Source of the DNA: Albidovulum sp.
GTDB taxonomy: Bacteria > Pseudomonadota > Alphaproteobacteria > Rhodobacterales > Rhodobacteraceae
Length of the DNA stretch: 64,000 nt
Direction of reading: 5' to 3'
NCBI GenBank assembly: GCA_030837825.1
Contig: JAUQYB010000045.1
Coordinates: forward strand, 26,731-90,730
Below, piece after piece: positions 1 through 11,125 of the stretch (position 1 is the stretch's first letter; the number at the start of each line of letters is the position of its first letter). The notes under the pieces are model-generated. The model was given only the letters and a program-made list of their open reading frames with translations, did no database searches and was not told the origin of the DNA. The position numbers and the translations under genes were made by a program.

Positions 1-1027
1 TGCCATCGCGAGGAAGCCTTCGACGATCGCCTTCTGGCGGGCCGAGATGAGCGGACCGAGGTCGAGGTCGGCCAGCGCCGGGCCGACTTTCAGGGTCCGA
101 TAGCGTTCGGCCATCCGTTCCACCACCTCGCCGTAGCGGCTGCGCTCGACCAGGATGCGCGATGCGGCGGAGCAGGTCTGGCCGGCGTTCTGGATGCCGG
201 CACCGACGAGAAGCGGGAGTGCCGCGTCGAGATCGGCGTCGGCGAAGACGATCTGGGGCGACTTGCCGCCAAGCTCCAGCGTCACCGGCACGACATTCGC
301 GGCTGCCGCGGCCTGCACCGCCCGGCCGACCGCGACCGAGCCGGTGAAGCTCAGGTGCCGGACCCCGGGGTGGCCAGAAAGCGCCGCCCCCGCCTCCTCG
401 CCCAAGCCCGGCACGACGTTCAGCGCGCCGGGCGGCAGGCCCGCCTCCGCGGCGATCCGGGCGAAGGCGAGCGCGGTGAGCGAGGCTTCCTCGGCCGGCT
501 TCAGCACGCAGGCATTGCCCATCGCCAGCGCGGCGCCGACGGAGCGGCCGACGATCTGCATCGGATAGTTCCAGGGCACGATGTGGCCCGTCACCCCGTG
601 CGGCTCGCGCAGCGTGTAGACGGTGTAGCCGTCGAGGTAGGGGATGGTCTGCCCCATCACCTTGTCGGCGGCGCCGGCGTAGAACTCCATGTAGCGGGCC
701 AGCGCCAGCGCATCGGCCCTCGCCTGCTTCAGCGGCTTGCCGACATCGCTCGCCTCGATCACCGCGAGGTCGTCGGCGCGGTCGAGCACCATCCGGCCGA
801 TCCGGGCAAGGATGCGGCCGCGCTCCGCCGCCGTCATCCGCCCCCAGTCGCCCCTGCGCGCGGCCTCGGCGGCAGCGACCGCCGCGTCGATGTCGCCTGC
901 CGTTCCTCGCGCCAGCGCGCCGATGGCCGCCCCGGTCGACGGGTCCCCGATCGGCAGCGTCTGCGAGGCCGGGCGCCAGACCCCGCCGATCAGCATCTCG
1001 GCCGGATCGAACCAGAGGCGGTCGAGG

Positions 1028-1044
<17 letters not shown>
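1..1044 (-). CDS. NAD(P)-dependent aldehyde dehydrogenase, C-terminus cut by window edge
   Basis: Soluble aldehyde dehydrogenase oxidising an unknown aldehyde to its acid. The first 348 residues are visible of the usual 480-490; the rest lies beyond base 1. The general-base Glu is in LELGGKSP (about residue 256) and the catalytic Cys in NAGQTCSA (about residue 290); IPWNYPM is the usual cofactor-loop motif. The ATG at 1044 lies 17 nt inside the end of the upstream ABC ATPase gene, so it is the next cistron of that transporter operon and may act on something derived from the imported compound. It resembles betaine/aminobutyraldehyde dehydrogenases in general pattern, but the substrate cannot be read from the sequence. 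Confidence 0.9.
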
Positions 1045-2628
<1,584 letters not shown>

Positions 2629-2632
<4 letters not shown>

Positions 2633-3441
2633 GCCCGCCCCCGCAGGCGCGGGTCGAGACGGTCGCGCAAGCCATCGCCGAGAAGGTTGAGCCCGAGCAC
2701 CGTCAGCACGATGGCAAGGCCCGGGAAGATCGCCACATGGGGGGCGAGCGTCACCATCGTCTGCGCCTCGGCCAGCATCCGGCCCCAGGAGGGGGTGGGC
2801 GGCTGCGCCCCGAGGCCGACGTAGGAGAGCCCCGCCTCGGCGAGGATGCCGAGCGAGAACTGGATCGTGCCCTGCACGACCAGCAGGTTGAGGATGTTGG
2901 GCAGGATGTGTTCGGCCGAGATGCGGACGCGGCCCTTGCCGGCAACCTCCGCCGCGCGGATGAAGTCGAGCGTCCAGAGCGAAAGCGCCCCGCCGCGGGT
3001 GACGCGGGCGAAGACCGGGATGTTGAAGATGCCGATGGCGATGATCGCGTTCACCGCCGAGGGGCCGAAGACGGCGGTGATGAGGATGGCGATGACCAGG
3101 GAGGGGAAGGCGAAGATCAGGTCGTTGCCGCGCATCACGACTTCGTCGGTCAGGCTTCCGCTGCGGGCCGCGGCGAGAAGCCCGAGCGGCACGCCCGCCC
3201 CCATGCCGATGCCCACCGCCACCAGCGCCACCGCGATCGAGGTCCGGGCGCCGGCCATCAGCATCGAGGCGATGTCGCGGCCGAAGTGGTCGGTGCCCAG
3301 CCAGTGTGCGGCGTCCGGCGGTCTCAGCCTGTCGGCAATGGCGAGGGCGGCGACATCATGCGGCGTCCAGACCAGCGACACCGCGGCCGCCGCCAGCGCC
3401 GCGAGCGAGAGGGCGAGGCCGAGCGCGAAGGAAAGCCTCAT
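2629..3441 (-). CDS. Peptide-type ABC transporter permease (DppC family)
   Basis: Inner-membrane permease of 270 residues, one half of the transmembrane channel. It has an N-terminal membrane helix, a periplasmic loop with the DppC-typical LGTDHFGRDI (about residues 46-55), and the cytoplasmic coupling (EAA) loop around RAAEVAGKGR. The ATG at 3441 overlaps the stop of the preceding permease as ATGA, which decides the start; the open frame continues further upstream but only as antisense of that neighbour. It pairs with the DppB-type protein and the double ATPase. No binding protein gene is attached to this operon. Confidence 0.93.
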
Positions 3442-4382
3442 GCCCGCGTCCTCAGTCGGGGGTCGATGGCGGCGTAGGCGAGATCGACAAGGAAGGTCAC
3501 GACGATCACCGCGAAGACCAGGATCATCACCACCGATTCCACCACGATCAGGTCGCGCTGCGTGATCGCCTGGAAGATCAGGCGGCCAAGTCCCGGAAGA
3601 TAAAAGACATTCTCGATGATGATGGCGCCGGCAAGGAGGAACGAGAACTGCATGCCGATGATCGTGAGGACCGGGACCATCGCATTCCTGAGCGCATGGC
3701 GCAGGATCGTCTGGCCGGCGGTCAGCCCCTTGGCCCTTGCGGTGCGGATGTAGTCCTGCCCGAGCGTCTCGATCAGCGCCGAGCGAAGCACGCGGGCGAG
3801 GATCGCCGCCTGCGGCAGGGCAAGCGCGATGGCGGGAAGCGTCAGGGCGCGGAGGCCCGCGAGCGGCTCGCCCCATCCCGGGAAGCCGCCGGCGGGAAAG
3901 ACCTGCCAGTGCAGCGCGAAGACGAGGACGAGGAGCATGGCGAACCAGAAGTTCGGCAGCGCGACCCCGACCTGCGTCGCCCCCATCACCGCCGCGTCCG
4001 CCACACGCCCCCTGCGGCCGGCGGCGAGAAGCCCCGCGGGGAAGGCGATCAGGACCGCGAGGAGAAGGGCGTAGAGCGCGAGCGGCAGCGAAACCGCGAG
4101 CCGTTGCCCGACAAGGTCGGCCACCGGCACCTTGTAGGTGTAGGACTGGCCGAAATCGCCTGTCGCCATCCCCGCGACCCAGTGGAGGTAGCGCAGCGGA
4201 GGCGCCTCGTTCAGGCCGAGGCGGTCGCGCAGCGCCGCCACCGTGTCCTCGCTCGCGTTCAGGCCCAGCATGTAGGAGGCCGGGTCGCCCGGCACGATCT
4301 CGATCACCGCGAAGATCACGAGGCTGGCCACGACGAGGCTGAGCGCCAACGAAACCAGACGTCCGACAAGATAGCGTTGCAT
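3438..4382 (-). CDS. Peptide-type ABC transporter permease (DppB family)
   Basis: Inner-membrane permease of 314 residues and first gene of the operon, followed by the DppC-type permease, the double ATPase and an aldehyde dehydrogenase. It begins MQRYLVGRL and has the DppB hallmarks: an N-terminal helix, a periplasmic region containing RLGLNEAPPLRYL, and the coupling loop DYIRTARAKGL (about residues 210-220). These operons normally open with the solute-binding protein. Here none precedes it, and the divergent neighbour is an ExoD-like gene. The nearest candidate binding protein is encoded at 8661-10133 on the same strand. Confidence 0.93.
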   Translation of the reverse strand: MQRYLVGRLVSLALSLVVASLVIFAVIEIVPGDPASYMLGLNASEDTVAALRDRLGLNEAPPLRYLHWVAGMATGDFGQSYTYKVPVADLVGQRLAVSLPLALYALLLAVLIAFPAGLLAAGRRGRVADAAVMGATQVGVALPNFWFAMLLVLVFALHWQVFPAGGFPGWGEPLAGLRALTLPAIALALPQAAILARVLRSALIETLGQDYIRTARAKGLTAGQTILRHALRNAMVPVLTIIGMQFSFLLAGAIIIENVFYLPGLGRLIFQAITQRDLIVVESVVMILVFAVIVVTFLVDLAYAAIDPRLRTRA

Positions 4383-4556
4383 GCCCGGCCCTTTCTGGGG
4401 CGCGAGGCTAGGGGGAAGGCGGGCGAGCGTCCAGAGGCTGCCGCAGGAAGGGCGAAGGTGACCCCCGGATGGAAACCGGCTGGTCCCGCGCCGCAGTTTG
4501 TCCCTTCCCCCCGGCGCCGTGACACCCTAGGGTCGCCTGAGGCTTGCAAGGACATC

Positions 4557-5330
4557 ATGACCGACGCTTCCGGAACCCGACCCGAAGACGCAACCCGCCC
4601 GGACGAGACCCCGGGCGAGACCCCGGAGGGGGGGCCGGCCGGTGGCCGGAATGGCGGCCAGGATGGCGCCGACGCTCCGGCGGGCGAGGCGGAAGGGGGC
4701 CGGCGGGGCCGTGGCGACCGGCGCGAGCGGAAGAAGCCGCTTTCGGAGGTGCTTTCCGCCATCGCCGCGGACGCGACGCGGCAGGATGTGGCGGTGGGCG
4801 ATCTTCTCGTGCTGCTGGGCGGCCGCGGCCGGGCGGCGCTGATCCTCCTTTTCGCACTGCCGAACGTGCTGCCGACGCCGCCGGGAACCTCCGGCATCCT
4901 CGGGCTGCCGCTGCTCTATCTTTCGTTCCAGATGATGCTCGGCCGGGTGCCCTGGTTGCCGCGCTTCATCGACGAGCGCAGCATGCCGCGCTATCGCTTC
5001 GCGCAGCTCGTCGAGCGTGTCGTCACGGTCCTCGGGCGGGCCGAGCGGCTGCTGCGGCCACGTTGGTCGATCTTCGTCGGTCACGGGGCGGAGCATGTGC
5101 TCGGCGCCCTCTGCCTTCTTCTCGCCGTCGTCCTCGTCCTGCCGATTCCGTTCGGCAACATCCTTCCCGCGCTGGCGATCTGCCTCATCGCGCTCGGCGT
5201 GCTGGAGCGTGACGGTCTCTGGGTTCTGATCGGCATCCTCGTCGCCGTCCTGTCGCTCGTCCTCGTGGCCGGCGTCGTCTATGCGCTGGTCAAGTCGACG
5301 CTGTTCATCCTGATGAACGCCTTCGCCTGA
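4557..5330 (+). CDS. exoD: ExoD-like exopolysaccharide synthesis membrane protein
   Basis: Predicted inner-membrane protein of 257 residues of the ExoD family, first described in Sinorhizobium for exopolysaccharide production and alkali tolerance; the biochemical role is unknown. The ATG at 4557 follows AAGG within a few bases. The first 60 or so residues are hydrophilic and rich in Gly, Asp, Glu, Pro and Arg. The ExoD core then begins (PLSEVLSAIAADATR, about residues 62-76), with hydrophobic segments near LLVLLGGRGRAALILLFALP and three or so helices in the C-terminal half. It is divergent from the peptide ABC operon. The N-terminal extension is longer than I expect for the family. Confidence 0.82.
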   Translation: MTDASGTRPEDATRPDETPGETPEGGPAGGRNGGQDGADAPAGEAEGGRRGRGDRRERKKPLSEVLSAIAADATRQDVAVGDLLVLLGGRGRAALILLFALPNVLPTPPGTSGILGLPLLYLSFQMMLGRVPWLPRFIDERSMPRYRFAQLVERVVTVLGRAERLLRPRWSIFVGHGAEHVLGALCLLLAVVLVLPIPFGNILPALAICLIALGVLERDGLWVLIGILVAVLSLVLVAGVVYALVKSTLFILMNAFA

Positions 5331-5617
5331 CGGCCGGGGGCTGTCCGGCACGGGCCGGTTCGCGCCGTCGTGGCGGGGCGCTGACGTGGCGGTGGCGTGT
5401 GTTCCTGTCGGTCCTGACCGCAAGCCTGCCGCAGATGTCGCTTTCAGGCTAGAGCGCGGGGTATCGGCGTCGTAAAAGAGCCGTCGAGTCGCGGCGATGG
5501 CGTCGCCGCAGGGGCCGAGGGCCCCCTCGCTCGCGGAAATTTCCGCTGAAGTCCTGTACGCCGGGACCTTTCGGGGTCTCGTGCCGCGGGCCGGACCCCA
5601 TCAAGTGAGGTCTGACA
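5331..5617. other. Intergenic region between exoD and creatinase
   Basis: 287 nt without a convincing gene. The last 15 nt hold the creatinase ribosome-binding site (GAGGT, 8 nt before ATG). I see no clear hairpin terminator and no confident -35/-10 pair. Confidence 0.5.
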
Positions 5618-6823
5618 ATGACGGAACGTCCCCAGCAATACCGGTTCCACCAGGGCGACCGCGTCCTGCCCTTTGCCAAGTCGGAATACGAACAGCGCCT
5701 CGGCGGCCTGCGCGCGATCATGGACGCGCAGGGTGTCGACGCGGTCGTCTTCACCTCGATGCACAGCATCGCCTACTACTCCGGCTTCCTCTACTGCTCG
5801 TTCGGCCGGCCCTACGGCCTTGTCGTGACCGCCTCGCAGGATGTCACGATCAGCGCCGGCATCGATGCGGCCCAGCCCTGGCGGCGCTGCCACGGCGACA
5901 ACATCACCTATACCGACTGGCAGCGCGACAACTACTGGCGCGCGATCCTGTCGGTGACCGGCCCGGGCAAGGTGATCGGCTACGAGGGCGACCACCTGAC
6001 GCTGGTCCAGTCGGAAAAGCTGAAGTCGTTCCTCAAGCCCTCGAAGGTGGTCGACATCGCACCGGCAACGATGAAGCAGAGGATGATGAAGTCGCCCGCC
6101 GAAATCGCCATGATCAAGGCCGGCTCCAACACCGCCGACGTCGGCGGCTATGCGATCCGCGAGGCGATTTCGGTCGGCGCGCGCGAGATCGACGTGGCGA
6201 TGGCCGGGCGTGACGCGATGGAGCGCGAGATCGCCCGCCGCTTCCCCGAGGCCGAATACCGCGACACCTGGGTCTGGTTCCAGTCGGGCATCAACACCGA
6301 CGGCGCCCACAACCCGGTCACCGCGCGCCAGCTTCAGGTCGGCGACATCCTCAGCCTCAACTGCTTCCCGATGATCTCGGGCTACTACACCGCGCTCGAG
6401 CGCACGATGTTCGTGCGCGAGGTCGACGCGGCCTCGCTGAAGATCTGGGAGGCCAACGTCGCCGCCCATGAATACGGCATCAGCCTGCTGAAACCCGGCG
6501 CCTCCTGCGCCGAGGTGACGGCGAAGATCAACGACTTCTTCGAGGAGCGCCAGCTCCTGCAATACCGCACCTTCGGTTATGGCCATTCCTTCGGCGTGCT
6601 CAGCCACTACTACGGCCGCGAGGCGGGGCTTGAACTGCGCGAGGACATCGATACCGTGCTGGAGCCGGGCATGGTGATCTCGATGGAGCCGATGCTGACG
6701 ATCCCTGAGGGCAAGCCGGGCGCGGGCGGTTACCGCGAGCACGACATCCTCGTCATCACCGGGGACGGCAACGAGAACATCACCCACTATCCCTACGGGC
6801 CGCAGTTCAACGTCGTCGGCTGA
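5618..6823 (+). CDS. Creatinase (creatine amidinohydrolase)
   Basis: Cytoplasmic enzyme hydrolysing creatine to sarcosine and urea. The 401 residues match the family length (Pseudomonas creatinase is about 403) and the sequence follows creatinase along its whole length: SFGRPYGLVV, QPWRRCHGDNITYTDWQRDN, SGINTDGAHNPVT, GYGHSFGVLSHYYGREAGLE. The catalytic His of the Pseudomonas enzyme (His232) corresponds to His231 here. Creatinases use the M24 'pita-bread' fold but lack metal ligands. The start is set by GAGGT upstream of ATG. No creatininase or sarcosine oxidase is in the window. It is monocistronic in appearance, with a hairpin downstream at 6855-6886. Confidence 0.93.
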   Translation: MTERPQQYRFHQGDRVLPFAKSEYEQRLGGLRAIMDAQGVDAVVFTSMHSIAYYSGFLYCSFGRPYGLVVTASQDVTISAGIDAAQPWRRCHGDNITYTDWQRDNYWRAILSVTGPGKVIGYEGDHLTLVQSEKLKSFLKPSKVVDIAPATMKQRMMKSPAEIAMIKAGSNTADVGGYAIREAISVGAREIDVAMAGRDAMEREIARRFPEAEYRDTWVWFQSGINTDGAHNPVTARQLQVGDILSLNCFPMISGYYTALERTMFVREVDAASLKIWEANVAAHEYGISLLKPGASCAEVTAKINDFFEERQLLQYRTFGYGHSFGVLSHYYGREAGLELREDIDTVLEPGMVISMEPMLTIPEGKPGAGGYREHDILVITGDGNENITHYPYGPQFNVVG

Positions 6824-6854
6824 AGCCGGCCGCGTGCCGGACTGTGACACGGCT

Positions 6855-6886
6855 GCCCCGCCCGCGGGTTTTTGCGCGGGCGGGGC
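6855..6886 (+). terminator. Hairpin terminator after creatinase
   Basis: Perfect 12-bp stem (6855-6866 with 6875-6886) around an 8-nt loop, 31 nt after the creatinase stop. The 3' tail has only two T residues, so it is a GC-rich, U-poor terminator. Confidence 0.65.
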
Positions 6887-6996
6887 CTTGACGCCCGCCC
6901 GGAGGGCGTGGACATGGGGGCGATGCGGCCGCGGGGGGCGGAGTGTGCCGATTCCGTGGCGTTGACAGGACAACAGGAACGGACGGTGTCATTCCC

Positions 6997-7974
6997 ATGA
7001 CAGGACAACCCGGAGTTAAGTGGCGCCTGGGTGCCACGCGCGTCGGCGCCTTCGTGGCGCTTCTTGCCCTTGCCGCCTGCGGCGCCCCTGCCCAGCAGTC
7101 GGGAATCGACCCGGCGACCGGCGTCTCCTCCATCGCGCCTGCGCCCGAGGTGGTGGCGCGGTATCAGGCGGTGCAGGATGCCGACGTGGCTATCCCGGCG
7201 GTGGATCCCGGCTATCTGACCGGGCAGAACCCGCGGACCGAGGTCTATTACACCGGTCCCGACGCGCCCGGCACGATCGTCGTCGATCCCTATGCACGGG
7301 TGCTCTACTACATCGAGGAGGGCGGCCGGGCGATCCGCTACGGCATCGCGGTCGGCCGCGAAGGCTACGGCTTTTCCGGCAATGCCTATGTCGGGCGCAA
7401 GCGCGAATGGCCGGGCTGGACGCCGACCAAGAACATGATCCGCCGCGAGCCGGAGATCTACGGGCCGCTCGCCGGCGGCATGGAGGGCGGGCTCGACAAC
7501 CCGCTTGGCGCGCGGGCGCTCTATCTCTATCGCGGCGGGCGCGACACCTACTACCGCATCCACGGCACCAACAACGCCTCGACGATCGGGCGGGCGACCT
7601 CGGCCGGGTGCATCCGGCTTTTCAACCAGGATATCCTCGACCTGTTCGAGCGGGTGCCGACCGGCACCTCCGTCCATGTCCGCTCTGCCGAGGAATCGGC
7701 GATCGCCGAGGATCCGATGGTGGAGAACGCGCACGGGCTGATGGTGCCGCTCGCCTCCTTCCCCGAAGACACGCAGGCTGAGATCCGGGCGGGCAACATT
7801 CCCTGGCCGAAGTTCGTGCCGCCGATCGGCGTGGTCACGCCGCAGTCCGCAGCCACCGCGACGGCGGTTCCGGTGGGCTCGCCAGGTGCGCCGACGGGCG
7901 CGGCGGTGCCCATCGGCCCGGCCGGGGCCGGTGTGGCGGCCGATCCCGAAGGCGTCTTCACCCAGATCAACTGA
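6997..7974 (+). CDS. L,D-transpeptidase (YkuD) lipoprotein
   Basis: Envelope enzyme that cross-links peptidoglycan through meso-diaminopimelate or attaches proteins to it. The 325-residue product has a lipoprotein signal ending LAAC (Cys28), so it should be lipid-anchored in the periplasm. The YkuD domain spans about 80-230 with the catalytic motif HGTNN...TSAGCIRL (His189, Cys205). The C-terminal 50 residues are a low-complexity tail rich in Ala, Pro, Gly and Val. I chose the ATG at 6997 because it starts a proper signal peptide (MTGQPGVKWRLGATRVG). The exact cross-linking role is not deducible. Confidence 0.9.
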   Translation: MTGQPGVKWRLGATRVGAFVALLALAACGAPAQQSGIDPATGVSSIAPAPEVVARYQAVQDADVAIPAVDPGYLTGQNPRTEVYYTGPDAPGTIVVDPYARVLYYIEEGGRAIRYGIAVGREGYGFSGNAYVGRKREWPGWTPTKNMIRREPEIYGPLAGGMEGGLDNPLGARALYLYRGGRDTYYRIHGTNNASTIGRATSAGCIRLFNQDILDLFERVPTGTSVHVRSAEESAIAEDPMVENAHGLMVPLASFPEDTQAEIRAGNIPWPKFVPPIGVVTPQSAATATAVPVGSPGAPTGAAVPIGPAGAGVAADPEGVFTQIN

Positions 7975-7991
7975 GCCGGGCCGCGGCCGGC

Positions 7992-8333
7992 TCAGAGGCG
8001 GATGACGTAGTCCTTCCGCGTCGTCTCCAGAACCTCCCATGTCCCGGTGAAGCCGGGGCGGAGGATGAAGCTGTCGCCGGGGCCGAGGGGATGCTCGGCC
8101 CCGTCCGCATCGGTGATCACCGAGCGGCCGGAGAGAATCCGGCAGTATTCCCATTCGTCGTAGCTGATCCGCCACTTGCCGGGGGTGGACTGCCAGATGC
8201 CGCAGTAAAGCCCGTCGCGCTCCTCGACGTTCCAGGTGGTGTGGACCGGGTCGCCCGCGATCACCTTCTCGGGCGCGGGGCGGTCGGTTTCGGGTCGGGC
8301 GGCGGCGGGGGTGAGGCGGAGGAAGCGGGGCAT
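7992..8333 (-). CDS. Small cupin-fold protein (DUF861/EutQ-like)
   Basis: Cytoplasmic single-domain cupin of 113 residues. The beta-barrel motifs are visible in the second half: DEWEYCRILSGRSVI, then GPGDSFILRPGFTGTWEV. Proteins of this type (DUF861, (S)-ureidoglycine aminohydrolase-like cupins) usually have unclear functions. It starts at ATG 8333 and is separated by 38 nt from the small membrane gene upstream on the same strand. No substrate can be assigned. Confidence 0.75.
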   Translation of the reverse strand: MPRFLRLTPAAARPETDRPAPEKVIAGDPVHTTWNVEERDGLYCGIWQSTPGKWRISYDEWEYCRILSGRSVITDADGAEHPLGPGDSFILRPGFTGTWEVLETTRKDYVIRL

Positions 8334-8371
8334 GGGTTCACCTGACGGGTTTGTATCGAGCCACGGTCGGG

Positions 8372-8668
8372 TCAGAGCACGAATGTTCTTAACCCAAGCA
8401 GCAGCAGGGCGAGACAGTAGGCCGACCACCAGACGAGTGCAAAGCCGGCAGATCGAAGGAGCCTCGGGCGAAGGCCCGACACCAGGAGGGACGAGACCGG
8501 ATAGGCGTTGGCGAAGCACAGGGCCAGAAGCGGGAGCAAGACCAGAAAAGATCCGAAGCCTGCGCCCGATCCGGTCACCGCACCGAAAACCGCCGCCCAC
8601 AGGACAAGCCAGAACCGCAACACGACCCGCTTGTCCGGCCGCGATGGTTCATTGCCCGCCTCACTCAA
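8372..8668 (-). CDS. Small membrane protein, unknown function, TTG start
   Basis: 98 residues, unrecognised. After a short charged N-terminus ([14 protein letters not shown]) there are three hydrophobic stretches, about 16-37, 38-60 and 71-95, so it is an integral membrane protein. The start is TTG at 8668: a strong Shine-Dalgarno GGAGGTG sits 7 nt upstream, inside the last codons of the binding-protein gene, and the coding regions overlap by 8 nt. That layout indicates translational coupling to the ABC binding protein. No ATG lies in frame before the first membrane segment. Confidence 0.62.
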   Translation of the reverse strand: MSEAGNEPSRPDKRVVLRFWLVLWAAVFGAVTGSGAGFGSFLVLLPLLALCFANAYPVSSLLVSGLRPRLLRSAGFALVWWSAYCLALLLLGLRTFVL

Positions 8669-10133
8669 TCCAATGCACCTCCGTCAGATCGTTCGACTGG
8701 TTGGGAGAGTTTTCCCACAGCCCCTCGATCTTGGCGTTGGCGACGCCGGTCTTGGCGAGCTGGAAAAGGTAGGCGTTGACGTAGTCCCCGGCGATCATCT
8801 CCTGCGCTTGCTTGAGGATCGCCGAGCGCCCGGCAGGGTCGGCGGTCTTCGCGAGCTTGTCCATCAGCGCCACGAATTCCGGCTTGCCATACTGGAAGTA
8901 GTAGTCGGGCCTTGCATAGATGTTGATGTCCATCGGCTCGGTATGGCTGACGATGGTCAGATCGAAGTCGCGGCCCTTGAAGACCTGCTCCAGCCACTGC
9001 GCCCATTCCAGATTGGTGATCTTTGTCTTGATCCCCACGGCGGCAAGCTGCGCGGCGATGATCTCGCCGCCGCGCCGGGCGTAGGTCGGCGGCGGCAGCG
9101 CGAGGCGAAGCGTCAGGTCATTGACCCCGGCTTCGGCCAGCAGCGCCTTCGACTTCTCCGGGTCGTAGGCCGACAGCGCGGTCAGGTCGACATAGTCCGG
9201 GTTGTGCGGCGCAAAATGGGTGCCGATGGCCGTGCCATAGCCGAACATCGCGCCGTCGATGATCTCCTGCCGGTTGATGGCATGGGCGATGGCCTCGCGC
9301 ACCGTCACGTTGTCCAGGGGCGGCTTCTTGTTGTTCATCGCCAGGATCGTCTCGCCCTCGGTCGAACCGACGATGACCTTGAAGCGGGGATCGGCGGCGA
9401 ATTGCGCCAGCGTCTCGGGCGCGGGGAAGTTCGGGAAGGCATCCACGTCGCCCGCCATCATCGCGGCGAAGGCGGCGGTCGGGTCGGCGATGATGCGGAA
9501 GGTGGCCCTGGACAGCGCCACCGGCTTGCCCCAGTAGTCCGGGTTGCGTTCGATCGTGACGTGATCGCCCTGCACCCAGTCGACGAAGCGGAAGGGGCCG
9601 GTTCCGATCGGCTTGGTCGCCAGATCGGCCGCGGATTCGGGCGCGACGATCACCGCATCGCCCCAGGCCATGTTGAAGGGGAAGCTGCCGTCGGGGTCCT
9701 TGAGCGTGACCGCGATGGTGGCGGGGTCCACCACCTCGACGCTGTCGACCCCGGCGAAAAGCGCCTTCTGGGCATTGGCGCTGTCCTCGGCCCGCGCCCG
9801 GTCGAGCGAGAATTTCACGTCCCCGGCATCGAAGGTGGTGCCGTCGTGGAAGGTCACGCCGGTATGGAGGTGGAAGGTGTAGGTCTTGCCATCCTCCGAC
9901 ACGTCCCAGCTTTCGGCGAGCGCCGGGCGGACCGCGCCATCCGGGCCGATGCGGGTCAGCCCCTCGAAGATGTTGGCATAGACCACCTCGTCCACGGCGG
10001 CGGCGGCCCCGGCGGTGGGGTCGAGGTTGGGCGGCTCCAGCACCATGCCGAGGGTGATCGTGTCCTGCGCGGCAAGCGCGGTCCCGGCGGTCAGTGCCAG
10101 CGCGGCGGCGGTGGCGGTCAGTCGGTGGAACAT
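8661..10133 (-). CDS. Peptide-type ABC transporter substrate-binding protein (SBP family 5)
   Basis: Periplasmic solute receptor of 490 residues of the DppA/OppA type. It has a classical Sec signal (about residues 1-22, cleavage after TALA) and then the family-5 pattern: [53 protein letters not shown] lies just upstream of the ATG at 10133. No permease or ATPase is adjacent. The orphan permease/ATPase operon at 1028-4382 on the same strand, 4.3 kb away, lacks a binding protein, so the two may work together, though this is inference. It is followed by an overlapping small membrane gene. Confidence 0.92.
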   Translation of the reverse strand: MFHRLTATAAALALTAGTALAAQDTITLGMVLEPPNLDPTAGAAAAVDEVVYANIFEGLTRIGPDGAVRPALAESWDVSEDGKTYTFHLHTGVTFHDGTTFDAGDVKFSLDRARAEDSANAQKALFAGVDSVEVVDPATIAVTLKDPDGSFPFNMAWGDAVIVAPESAADLATKPIGTGPFRFVDWVQGDHVTIERNPDYWGKPVALSRATFRIIADPTAAFAAMMAGDVDAFPNFPAPETLAQFAADPRFKVIVGSTEGETILAMNNKKPPLDNVTVREAIAHAINRQEIIDGAMFGYGTAIGTHFAPHNPDYVDLTALSAYDPEKSKALLAEAGVNDLTLRLALPPPTYARRGGEIIAAQLAAVGIKTKITNLEWAQWLEQVFKGRDFDLTIVSHTEPMDINIYARPDYYFQYGKPEFVALMDKLAKTADPAGRSAILKQAQEMIAGDYVNAYLFQLAKTGVANAKIEGLWENSPNQSNDLTEVHWIE

Positions 10134-10231
10134 CGGTGCCTCCCCTCTGGCCCGGGTCCGGTGCCGGGCGGCCCGCGCATCTTTGGCCGGTTTCGCCCGC
10201 CGATCAAGCGGTTGGGTGGCGCAGAGAGCGC

Positions 10232-10260
10232 TGGAAACGATGCTGCGGCGCAGCTATGAT
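10232..10260 (+). promoter_or_regulatory. Candidate promoter for panBC
   Basis: TATGAT at 10255-10260 matches a -10 box well. TGGAAA at 10232-10237, with a 17-nt spacer, is a weak -35. The site is about 40 nt before the panB start in the divergent region between the binding protein gene and panB. Confidence 0.28.
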
Positions 10261-10300
10261 GCCGGCGCGGCCCTCAGGCGGGGCGACCGGGGAGGGCGGG

Positions 10301-11125
10301 ATGAGCGCGACGAGCGAGGCGAAGCGGCCGGTGCCGCCGGACATCCGGGCGCGCAAGGGCGGCGTGCCGCTGGTGATGCTGACGGCCTACACGACGCCTG
10401 TCGCACGGCTCGTCGACCCGCATTGCGACATCGTGCTGGTGGGCGACAGCCTCGGCATGGTGCTGCACGGGCTCCCGTCCACGCTCGGGGTGACGATGGA
10501 GATGATGATCCTGCACGGCCAGGCGGTGGCGCGCGGGCTTGCCCGGGCGATGCTGGTCGTGGACATGCCCTTCGGCGCCTACGAGGAGGGGCCGGCGCAG
10601 GCCTTCCGCAACGCCGCCCGGCTGATGACGGAGACCGGCGCGGCGGCGGTGAAGCTGGAAGGCGGCGCCCACATGGCGCCGACCATCGCGTTTCTCAGCG
10701 AACGCGGCGTGCCGGTGATGGCCCATGTCGGGCTGACGCCGCAGGCGGTCAACACGCTCGGCGGCTACCGGGTGCAGGGGCGCGGCGAGGACGGCGACCG
10801 CATCCGCCGCGATGCCGTCGCGGTGGCCGAGGCCGGCGCCTTCGCGGTGGTGCTGGAGAAGGTCCCCGATGCGCTCGCGGCCGAAATCACCCGGGCGGTC
10901 GACATTCCCACCATCGGCATCGGCGCCTCGGCCGCCTGCGACGGGCAGGTGCTGGTCGTTGACGACATGCTCGGGCTCTTCACCGCGTTCCGGCCGAAGT
11001 TCGTCAAGCGCTATGCCGAGCTCGGCGCCGAGGCCGACCGCGCCATCGCCGCCTATGCCGCCGAGGTCCGGGCGCGGACCTTCCCCGCGCCCGAGCATGT
11101 CTTCGGCGAGGCGCCGGGCAGATGA
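10301..11125 (+). CDS. panB: 3-methyl-2-oxobutanoate hydroxymethyltransferase
   Basis: First committed step to pantothenate: transfers a hydroxymethyl group from 5,10-methylene-tetrahydrofolate to 2-oxoisovalerate, giving ketopantoate. The 274 residues fit the family. Motifs include [25 protein letters not shown] (metal-binding Asp), [18 protein letters not shown] and [15 protein letters not shown]. The start at 10301 has a purine-rich GGAGGGCGGG directly before it; the longer in-frame extension is not credible. It overlaps panC by ATGA, so the two are co-translated. Confidence 0.96.
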   Translation: MSATSEAKRPVPPDIRARKGGVPLVMLTAYTTPVARLVDPHCDIVLVGDSLGMVLHGLPSTLGVTMEMMILHGQAVARGLARAMLVVDMPFGAYEEGPAQAFRNAARLMTETGAAAVKLEGGAHMAPTIAFLSERGVPVMAHVGLTPQAVNTLGGYRVQGRGEDGDRIRRDAVAVAEAGAFAVVLEKVPDALAAEITRAVDIPTIGIGASAACDGQVLVVDDMLGLFTAFRPKFVKRYAELGAEADRAIAAYAAEVRARTFPAPEHVFGEAPGR

